Source: an uncultured Pseudomonadota bacterium (GTDB lineage Bacteria > Lernaellota > Lernaellaia > Lernaellales > Lernaellaceae). Taken from it: 11,272 nt of DNA. Shown here one piece after another: positions 5,853 to 11,272 of this stretch. The stretch is taken from the NCBI GenBank assembly GCA_937967875.1, contig CALBTQ010000833.1:1-11272 (forward strand). Direction: 5' to 3'. The notes beneath the pieces are model-generated. The model was given only the letters and a program-made list of their open reading frames with translations. It did not search any database and was not told where the DNA came from. Numbering within the stretch: position 1 is the stretch's first letter; each line of letters begins with the position of its first letter. The position numbers and the translations under genes are program-made.

Positions 5853-6920
5853 TCAGGCGAGCGGCAGCAGGCGGCTCCACGAGGCGAGCAACGCCGGCAA
5901 CCCTTGACCGGCCTGCGCCAGCGCGTCGGCGCTTTCCGACTCGAGCATCCCGAGCATCGGACGAATGCCCAGCAGATAAAACAGGACGATCAGCGCCAGC
6001 AGCATCAGAATGAGCGTCGCCAATCCCCAGGGCGAACGCGGGGGTTCTTCGACCGGCGGACCGCCGATTGTCACGTCGGTGATCGGCAGATCGTTTTGCA
6101 CTTCCTCGATCGGCGGCGGCACGTTGTCGAGCGGCCGGGTCTTGCGGTAGTCCGGATGCGCCATGACGACTACGGTGATGTTGTCGCGGCTGCCGCCGTG
6201 ATAGCCGGCGCGCATCAGGTGCTCGGCGGCGGCGTCCGCGTTTTCGCTGCCTTCGATCAACTCGCGCAGGCGATCGTCTTCCGCGCCGTTGTTGAGTCCG
6301 TCGCTGCACAGCATCAGCAGACCGCCCGGCGGCAGTTGGTACCAGCCCTCCGGTTCGGGGAAAAGATCGACTTCCGGCTTGGGGCCCGAACCGACCGAAC
6401 GCGTCAGCGCGTGCGACAAGGGGCTGCGCGCCGCTTCCTCTTCGGAGAGCGCGCCCACGCGCACCGCTTCCTCGCGCAGGGAATGATCGCGGGTCAGGCG
6501 CATCAGGCTGCGGTCGCTGGGATCGTACAGGTAGGCGCGGCTGTCGCCGACGTTGCCGACGACGAAGCGGTCGTTTTTAAACAGCGCCGCCACCAGCGTC
6601 GTGCCCATGCCGTGCTTTTCGGGCTCGGCCTGGCCTTCGTTGTACACGTCGTCATGCGCTTTATGGGCGGCCGCCTCGATCGCTTCGCGGAGTATGAAAT
6701 CTTCCGGTTCGGCGTCTTTCAGTTGCTCGCGCAGTTCGGCGACGAACACCTGGCTCGCCAACTGGCTGGCGCGGTCACCCGCCCGCATCCCACCCATGCC
6801 GTCGAGCACGGCCAGCAAGTGAAGCGCGCCTTGCGCCGTATCGATCGCGGCGGTTAACGGAGTGTCCTGATTGTAAGGCCGGCGGCCCCTATGGGTGACA
6901 ACTGCAACATGTGAATTCAT
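5853..6920 (-). CDS. PP2C-family Ser/Thr protein phosphatase with C-terminal membrane anchor
   Basis: This 355-residue protein should remove phosphate from Ser/Thr residues in a metal-dependent way, usually opposing Hanks-type kinases. Family motifs in order are RRPYNQD (13-19), DGMGG (40-44, metal ligand D40), GMGTTLV (104-110), GNVGDSRAYL (122-131), RDHS (144-147), CSDGLN (205-210, D207) and SRDNITVVV (244-252, D246). All core metal-binding Asp residues are present. After the catalytic domain a Pro-rich linker (about 260-297) leads to one hydrophobic helix (about 298-318) and a short tail, so the enzyme is probably anchored with its catalytic domain in the cytoplasm. Such Stp/PrpC-type enzymes with a C-terminal helix are common. 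Its own promoter is likely at 6949-6977. No partner kinase is in the window. Confidence 0.93.
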   Translation of the reverse strand: MNSHVAVVTHRGRRPYNQDTPLTAAIDTAQGALHLLAVLDGMGGMRAGDRASQLASQVFVAELREQLKDAEPEDFILREAIEAAAHKAHDDVYNEGQAEPEKHGMGTTLVAALFKNDRFVVGNVGDSRAYLYDPSDRSLMRLTRDHSLREEAVRVGALSEEEAARSPLSHALTRSVGSGPKPEVDLFPEPEGWYQLPPGGLLMLCSDGLNNGAEDDRLRELIEGSENADAAAEHLMRAGYHGGSRDNITVVVMAHPDYRKTRPLDNVPPPIEEVQNDLPITDVTIGGPPVEEPPRSPWGLATLILMLLALIVLFYLLGIRPMLGMLESESADALAQAGQGLPALLASWSRLLPLA

Positions 6921-6948
6921 TATTCATTCCAGCAGCGAGATCCCATTC

Positions 6949-6977
6949 AATGTAGTTTTTAGCCATCAAACTTGCAA
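6949..6977 (-). promoter_or_regulatory. Probable promoter for the PP2C gene
   Basis: TTGCAA (6977-6972) and TACATT (6954-6949) are 17 bases apart in the AT-rich 64-base gap after the glycosyltransferase stop. The start would be near 6942, some 20 bases before the ATG at 6920. No strong ribosome binding site is visible before that ATG. Confidence 0.45.
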
Positions 6978-6984
6978 GTGCGAT

Positions 6985-7878
6985 TTATCGGCCCACCCGC
7001 GACAACGCTTCGTTGAGCGTCGCTGCGACCGACTCCGGACGATGATGCGCCACGGCCGCGCGCAGAATTTCCCCCGCCGCGCGCGTCGGCGTTTTGGTCA
7101 ACAGGTCGCTTTGCAGATGCCCGGCGAAGCCGGCGGCGTCGTCGGCGAACGACAGCGCCGCGTCGAGCCGCCCGGCCTCCAGCAGCGGCGCGCAGAGCAC
7201 CGGCTTGCCCGCCTGACAGGCGCGGATCAGCGCGGGCGGCAGCGCGTGCACGGGCAGCGCGTCGAGCCGATAGGGCAGCAGCGCCGCGTGCAGACGCGTC
7301 CACAACGTTTCGTCGTCGTCGGGACGTAGATGCAGATTCGGCAGCCGGCGCTCGGCCTCGCGCAAAAACGGTTCATTCGCCGCGTCGCCGCCCACGTAAA
7401 GCTGCAAACGGCGTTCGCCTTGCGCCAATTCTGCAAAAATCTCCCAGCGCAGCGCCGGTTCGCGCGAGCCGACGAAGCCCACCGCCGGCGGCACCAGCGG
7501 CAGTTCGTCGACCGCCTTGGCTGCCAACGGCGCGAGCGGATCGGGCAGCCACAGCGCGTTCGCGTTGAAGCGGCGCGCCTCGGCCAGCAGGCCGCGCGTG
7601 GAGACCGTCAGCAGTTCGACCTGCCGCAACGCCTGGCGGCCGCGACGGGACGTGGGCAGAACTTCCTTTTCCGGCCGCGACGCATCCAGGTCGAGCCAGA
7701 CCGGCAGCTTGCCGATAAAATCGCGGCGCAGGTCCAACGCCATGTGCGGATCGTCGGTGGCGACCAGATCCAGCGGACCGTGGGTGACGATTTCGCCGAT
7801 GAAATCCGGCAGGGCAAGCAAGGCGCGCAGACGCGGGCCGAGCGGGCATTGGGCGGTGGAAAAGGTTCGTAGGCGCAT
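6985..7878 (-). CDS. Short GT-B glycosyltransferase-like protein
   Basis: The product is 297 residues from ATG at 7878. The C-terminal half has the look of a GT-B (GT1/GT4-like) nucleotide-sugar domain: AVGFVGS (132-138), RLQLYVGG (157-164), LPNLHLRPDD (179-188), AALLPYR (198-204) and ALIRACQAGKPVLCAPL (216-232). The last resembles the common E-x-x-A-x-GKPV helix, but Glu is not where usual glycosyltransferases have it (IRACQAGKPV). The N-terminal half is short and without clear motifs. Family GT-B proteins are often 350-400 residues, so this is small. A transferase acting on envelope polysaccharide or a degenerate relative are both possible. The frame extends to TTG at 7929, but that would cover the palindrome at 7911-7929 and neither start has a good ribosome site. 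Confidence 0.6.
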   Translation of the reverse strand: MRLRTFSTAQCPLGPRLRALLALPDFIGEIVTHGPLDLVATDDPHMALDLRRDFIGKLPVWLDLDASRPEKEVLPTSRRGRQALRQVELLTVSTRGLLAEARRFNANALWLPDPLAPLAAKAVDELPLVPPAVGFVGSREPALRWEIFAELAQGERRLQLYVGGDAANEPFLREAERRLPNLHLRPDDDETLWTRLHAALLPYRLDALPVHALPPALIRACQAGKPVLCAPLLEAGRLDAALSFADDAAGFAGHLQSDLLTKTPTRAAGEILRAAVAHHRPESVAATLNEALSRVGR

Positions 7879-7910
7879 GATTGGGCGATTCGAGCACGGG
7901 CCCGCCCGCC

Positions 7911-7929
7911 TTGTCAATCTTGTTGACAA
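7911..7929. repeat. Perfect inverted repeat TTGTCAA-TCTTG-TTGACAA over a -35 box
   Basis: Seven-base arms (7911-7917, 7923-7929) with a five-base spacer. The right arm contains the -35 (TTGACA, 7923-7928) of the tRNA-Gly promoter. The left arm gives the same hexamer on the minus strand, toward the glycosyltransferase gene, but no -10 follows it there. It may be an operator site; a second repeat, GCCGG (7932-7936) and CCGGC (7942-7946), lies between the -35 and -10. Confidence 0.55.
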
Positions 7930-7952
7930 TCGCCGGCCAAACCGGCTAAAGA
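7923..7952 (+). promoter_or_regulatory. Promoter of tRNA-Gly
   Basis: A consensus -35 TTGACA (7923-7928) is followed after 18 bases by TAAAGA (7947-7952). A better-matching GATACT (7951-7956) is too far for a standard spacer. A start near 7959 gives a precursor leader of about 38 bases, with a GC-rich stem (GGCGG and CCGCC, 7969-7980) before the mature tRNA. Confidence 0.55.
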
Positions 7953-7996
7953 TACTGTCGCATCGCGGGCGGCGACCGCCGCCGCAAACGATGGTT

Positions 7997-8069
7997 GCGG
8001 GCGTAACTCAGTTGGTAGAGTACGAGCTTCCCAAGCTCGGAGTCGCGGGTTCGAATCCCGTTGCCCGCT
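7997..8069 (+). tRNA. tRNA-Gly, anticodon CCC
   Basis: A complete 73-nt cloverleaf. Acceptor GCGGGCG (7997-8003) pairs with TGCCCGC (8062-8068), the last pair being G-U. The D arm is ACTC/GAGT. The anticodon stem CGAGC/GCTCG encloses loop TTCCCAA, placing CCC at positions 34-36 and reading the glycine codon GGG. The T arm is GCGGG/CCCGT with loop TTCGAAT. The discriminator is U, as in bacterial glycine tRNAs. CCA is not encoded, so it must be added by nucleotidyltransferase. It has its own promoter upstream and a strong terminator 11 bases downstream. Confidence 0.97.
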
Positions 8070-8080
8070 TCGAAAGAAAA

Positions 8081-8116
8081 TGGCCTCGATCCGCTGGCGG
8101 GATCGGGGCCACTTTT
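8081..8116 (+). terminator. Strong rho-independent terminator after tRNA-Gly
   Basis: A 12-bp stem (8081-8092 with 8100-8111, one G-T pair) encloses a seven-base loop, followed by C and TTTT (8113-8116). It ends the tRNA transcript and separates it from yacG, which begins 28 bases further on. Confidence 0.9.
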
Positions 8117-8132
8117 GTATAGTATATCCCTT

Positions 8133-8137
8133 AAGGA
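8133..8137 (+). promoter_or_regulatory. Ribosome binding site deciding the yacG GTG start
   Basis: AAGGA lies seven bases before GTG at 8145 and ten before the adjacent GTG at 8148. A longer frame open from 8061 would overlap the tRNA and terminator, so it is excluded. Confidence 0.6.
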
Positions 8138-8144
8138 AGAACGT

Positions 8145-8351
8145 GTGGTGAATTCTCGCATAATTCGGTGTCCGACTTGTGGCTGCAGGACGAGCTGGGA
8201 GGAGGCGCCGCGCGGACCTTTTTGCAGCGAACGCTGCCGGTTGATCGACCTGGGCAACTGGGCCGATGAAACGTATCGAACGCCCGCCGACGACGGCGGG
8301 GGAGAGGATACGTACATAGTCGTTACCGGCGGCAACGAGTGGAGCGAATAA
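8145..8351 (+). CDS. yacG: YacG, zinc-finger DNA gyrase inhibitor
   Basis: This 68-residue protein matches YacG in length and motif order. It has a CPTCG knuckle (C9, C12) and FCSERC (C27, C31), the four Cys zinc ligands, followed by the signature RLIDLGNWADETYR (32-45). In E. coli YacG binds GyrB and blocks gyrase from binding DNA. The tail after residue 47 is acidic and Gly-rich. Translation probably starts at GTG 8145 (AAGGA seven bases before). A TATAGT-like element (8118-8123) right after the tRNA terminator may be its -10, but no -35 is visible. In E. coli yacG sits with coaE and yacF (zapD); here it is instead followed, 18 bases later, by a long AsmA/TamB-like gene, probably in one transcript. 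Confidence 0.92.
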   Translation: MVNSRIIRCPTCGCRTSWEEAPRGPFCSERCRLIDLGNWADETYRTPADDGGGEDTYIVVTGGNEWSE

Positions 8352-8369
8352 AGAACAGCGGAAAGGTTT

Positions 8370-11272
8370 ATGTCTGATACGGCGAAAATAATTTTTTACG
8401 TGATCGGCCGGATCGTGAAGACCGTCTTCAAGGTGGTGGGATCCATCGTGGGCGGTGTTCTGACTCTGGTGCTGGTCATCCTGGTCGCCGTGAACTTCCT
8501 GTTGCAAACCGGTTTCTTCACCGACCTTGTGCTTTCGCAGGCGCTGCCGCCGGTCGAGGAACTGCTGTGCGCCGACCTGCATGTCGACAAGCTGCGCCTG
8601 AGCCTCGTGCCGTTTTCGCTGCAACTCGAAGGCGCACGCTTCACCGATCGCGAGGGCAAGTACGACTATCCCTTCGCCACGCTCGACAGCCTGACGGTCA
8701 AGGTGAAAACGCTGCCGCTGCTCTCGGGCACGGTGGTGGTCAAGGAACTGTCGCTGCGCGGCGCGAGCAATTACCTGCTGCTGCGCGACGGGCTGGAAAA
8801 CCTGCCGATGTGTCCCGCCACCGAGGAACCGGAAGAGGAAGAAGAAGAACCGCCCAGCGACGAGCCGTTCCGCCTCGAACTGCCCATCGTCGTGGAGAAC
8901 CTGCACCTGGACGCGTCGTTCCGCATGGACATGCCCGCCACGACGCCCGAGCCGACGCCGGAAAATCCCGAGCCCGCGCCGGGCAGCGCGATGAACGTGT
9001 CGGTGGCCGAAATCACGCTCGACGGCAAGGCCGACTTGCGCGACGGCGACGCGGACGTCGAACTGCGCGTCAAGGGCGGCGACTTCACCATGGGCGAGAT
9101 GCACGACACGATCGACCTGGTGGCGATCGACGCGACGGCGAATCTGCAGGAATGGTTCGCCAAGGTCGCGCGGCTCGATATTGAGTTGCCGCTGACCAAA
9201 CTGGCCGTCACCGCCGAGGCGACCGACCTGCTCGGCGAACTGGATCTGGCCGCCGACGTGAAGCTGGACACCGACCTGAAGAAGGTCAATCAGCTCGTGC
9301 TGACCAAGCCCGAGGACATGCAGCTTTCCGGGCCGGTCGCGCTGACCACCAACGCCAAGCTGCATCTGGGCAAGGAAAAGATGACCTACGCGGCCGGCGG
9401 CGAATTGTCGCTGCCCGACGCGCGCGTCAACGAACTGCCCATCCAGAACCTGCTGGCGAAGTTCATGGTCACCTCCGATCACGCGAAGCTCGAACGCCTG
9501 ACCGGCCGCATCGGCTCCGGCGTGCTGGACGTTATCGCCCGCATCGGTCTGCAGGGTGCGATGCCGCTGAACGCGCAGGTGAAGATCGCCGGGCTGGACG
9601 TGGGCGACGCGATCAAGAAGTTCGGGCTGGCGGGCGTCGACGCGCGCGGCGTGCTGGACACCGAGTTGACCGCCAACGGCAACCTCAGCCCGATGGCGCT
9701 GGACACCAAGGGCACGGTGAGCCTGGCCGACGCCGGTTACGGCACGGTCGCCAAAACGCGGCAGGTGGACATCGAGCTGGACGCCAACGTCGGCGGCACG
9801 GACAACCTCGTGCGTTCGCTGCGCCTGAACGCGCTGGACACGATGGTCGCCGGCTCGCTGATGCCGCAGGTCACGCTGGATCTGGCCGGCAACTTCGGCG
9901 CGAAGGTCAACAAGATCGACAAGCTGCTGTTGACCACGCAGCACAGCGAAATCGGCGTCAGCGGCACGGCCGATCTGAGCGGCCCGCTGGCGCTGAAGGT
10001 GAAAGCGGAACTCAACGACCTGGGCGAGTTCGCCGGCTTCGTCGGCGGCAAGAAGCTCGCCGGCCGCGGCCTGCTGGAAGCCGAGGTCGGCGGCACGACG
10101 AAAAAGCCCGACGTGACCGGCCATCTGCAGTTCGCCGATCTGGTCTTCGACAAAATGGAAGTCGGCGCGATCAACGCGGGGCTGGGCTTCAAAAACGACA
10201 AGGCCGTCGTCGAGAACCTGCTGATCGAAGCGGGCGCGGCGGTGATCAAGGCCGACGCCGCGTACGATATGTCGGTCGAACCGGCGAATGTGTCGGCCAA
10301 GCTGTCGTTGCCGTCCACGAAGATCGCCGAGTTGATCAAAATGGCCGGCATGGCCGATTCACTGGAGGTCGCCGGCGACGCTGAATTGACTGTCGATGTT
10401 TCCGGGCCGGTCGACGGTTTGAGCGGCACGGTGCTGCTCAAGGCCGACAAGGTCGAGGCCTTCAAGGAACGGGTCGAGGCGCTGACGCTCAACGCGCGGC
10501 TGGACGAGGGCGTGGTCGTGCTCGACGATATTTCGATCGTCAAACAGCGCAGCATCCGGCCGATTTTCAAACGCGGTCTGTGGCGGCCCAAACCGGAAAA
10601 CGAGGTCACCGAGCAGGAGAAGCAGCCCGCGGTGATCCGCCTGACCGGCCGCGTCGATCCGCAGGAAAAAACGTTCTCGATCAAGCTGCTCACCGAGCAC
10701 CTGACGGAAATGGCCAGCGACACCGTCGCGCGCGAACGCATCCACGCAATGGCCGACGTCGAGCTCAACGCCGATCTGACCGGCACTTTCGAGAATCCGG
10801 GCGGCGCGCTGCGGCTGGCGATCGCGCACGGGCGCTACGAGCACCTGGATCTGGGCAATTCGACGATCGACATCAAGATCGTCGATCAGCAGGTGAAGGT
10901 GACCGGGGCGCTGTTGGCCGGGCGGCAGGCCGTTTCACTCGAAGAACGGTTGCAGGTCGAAACCGAACCGACCGTCGTGGAGCAGATTCGCGATCGCGTC
11001 GAGCCGCTCTTGCCGGGACGCGACGAGGAAAAGAACGAGGACGATCCCGATTTCGCCGCCGCCGAAGCGCAGATGACGCCGCCCGCGCAGGCCGAGCCTG
11101 AACAACCGCCGGTCGATCTGGGCCGCATCGAAATCGACGCGACGTTGGGCCTGCGCGACGAAATGCCGCTGGAAGCGCGGGTGACCTTCGCCGCGTTCGA
11201 CTACTCGAACTTCCTCAAGTCCTACGAACAGGTGCGCCGCTCGCGCAAGGAAGAGGGCGACAAGGACGAGGA
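8370..11272 (+). CDS. AsmA/TamB-like envelope protein, 3' end beyond window
   Basis: An uninterrupted frame from ATG 8370 runs off the window (967 codons plus two bases), the longest gene here. AAAGG (8362-8366) precedes the ATG. Residues 17-45 form one hydrophobic signal-anchor helix. The part after it (LRLSLVPFSLQLEGARF, then LPLLSGTVVVKELSLRG, 115-131) fits the start of AsmA-type proteins. The rest is long beta-strand-rich sequence with TamB/AsmA-like blocks such as GRGLLEAEVGGTTKKPDVTG. These inner-membrane-anchored periplasmic proteins are thought to bridge the envelope for lipid transport or outer-membrane assembly. Three Pro/acid-rich insertions (about 150-166, 190-205, 885-913) interrupt the strand pattern. 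AsmA versus TamB cannot be settled without the C-terminus, where TamB has DUF490. Confidence 0.8.
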   Translation, partial: MSDTAKIIFYVIGRIVKTVFKVVGSIVGGVLTLVLVILVAVNFLLQTGFFTDLVLSQALPPVEELLCADLHVDKLRLSLVPFSLQLEGARFTDREGKYDYPFATLDSLTVKVKTLPLLSGTVVVKELSLRGASNYLLLRDGLENLPMCPATEEPEEEEEEPPSDEPFRLELPIVVENLHLDASFRMDMPATTPEPTPENPEPAPGSAMNVSVAEITLDGKADLRDGDADVELRVKGGDFTMGEMHDTIDLVAIDATANLQEWFAKVARLDIELPLTKLAVTAEATDLLGELDLAADVKLDTDLKKVNQLVLTKPEDMQLSGPVALTTNAKLHLGKEKMTYAAGGELSLPDARVNELPIQNLLAKFMVTSDHAKLERLTGRIGSGVLDVIARIGLQGAMPLNAQVKIAGLDVGDAIKKFGLAGVDARGVLDTELTANGNLSPMALDTKGTVSLADAGYGTVAKTRQVDIELDANVGGTDNLVRSLRLNALDTMVAGSLMPQVTLDLAGNFGAKVNKIDKLLLTTQHSEIGVSGTADLSGPLALKVKAELNDLGEFAGFVGGKKLAGRGLLEAEVGGTTKKPDVTGHLQFADLVFDKMEVGAINAGLGFKNDKAVVENLLIEAGAAVIKADAAYDMSVEPANVSAKLSLPSTKIAELIKMAGMADSLEVAGDAELTVDVSGPVDGLSGTVLLKADKVEAFKERVEALTLNARLDEGVVVLDDISIVKQRSIRPIFKRGLWRPKPENEVTEQEKQPAVIRLTGRVDPQEKTFSIKLLTEHLTEMASDTVARERIHAMADVELNADLTGTFENPGGALRLAIAHGRYEHLDLGNSTIDIKIVDQQVKVTGALLAGRQAVSLEERLQVETEPTVVEQIRDRVEPLLPGRDEEKNEDDPDFAAAEAQMTPPAQAEPEQPPVDLGRIEIDATLGLRDEMPLEARVTFAAFDYSNFLKSYEQVRRSRKEEGDKDE

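Noticed and set aside
5817..6857. Open plus-strand frame of 346 codons
   Set aside because: It is antisense to the PP2C gene, whose full motif set is present on the other strand.
8061..8144. N-terminal extension of the yacG frame
   Set aside because: It would begin inside the tRNA and pass through its terminator; YacG homology and the ribosome site support GTG at 8145.
7914..10124. Open minus-strand frame of 736 codons
   Set aside because: It runs antisense to tRNA-Gly, the terminator, yacG and the AsmA/TamB-like gene, and its product is the Arg/Gln/His-rich type typical of antisense frames in GC-rich genes.

Overview
The window looks like one end of a metagenomic contig from a GC-rich Gram-negative bacterium. 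The Gram-negative call rests on a membrane-anchored AsmA/TamB-like protein and on yacG. A DUF4388 (PATAN) protein and a tRNA without encoded CCA fit a deltaproteobacterial/myxobacterial-like or other poorly cultured lineage better than an enteric one, but the lineage is inferred, not shown.

Layout. (1) 1-469 is not reliable genome sequence. A near-complete Illumina P7/index/TruSeq adapter sits at 404-469, preceded by a poly-T run and about 360 bases of unassigned AT-rich sequence. (2) 470-1030 (minus) is an ispE (MEP isoprenoid pathway) cut off in frame by the adapter. (3) 1031-1283 is a divergent control region with overlapping back-to-back promoters and a probable short terminated RNA. (4) 1284-2507 (plus) encodes a pseudo-receiver/DUF4388 regulator. 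(5) 2579-3001 (minus) encodes a small coiled-coil plus HARE-like winged-helix protein, behind an AT-rich gene-free stretch to 3420. (6) 3421-7878 (minus) holds four co-directional genes: a GT-B glycosyltransferase-like protein, a membrane-anchored PP2C phosphatase, a GH4 glycosidase and a PfkB sugar kinase. The last two overlap by four bases. (7) 7911-8116 carries a palindrome over a promoter, tRNA-Gly(CCC) and a strong terminator. (8) 8145-11272 (plus) encodes YacG and, 18 bases later, a long AsmA/TamB-like protein that runs off the window.

Functionally the window is a mix: isoprenoid precursor synthesis, signalling (pseudo-receiver protein, PP2C), a coupled sugar-processing pair (GH4 plus PfkB kinase), translation (tRNA-Gly), gyrase control (YacG) and envelope biogenesis. 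I see no phage, IS element, CRISPR array or obvious defence system. The points most worth a second look are the adapter chimera, the GH4/PfkB pair with a non-standard GH4 signature, the short terminated RNA in the ispE/DUF4388 divergent region, and the palindrome over the tRNA promoter.
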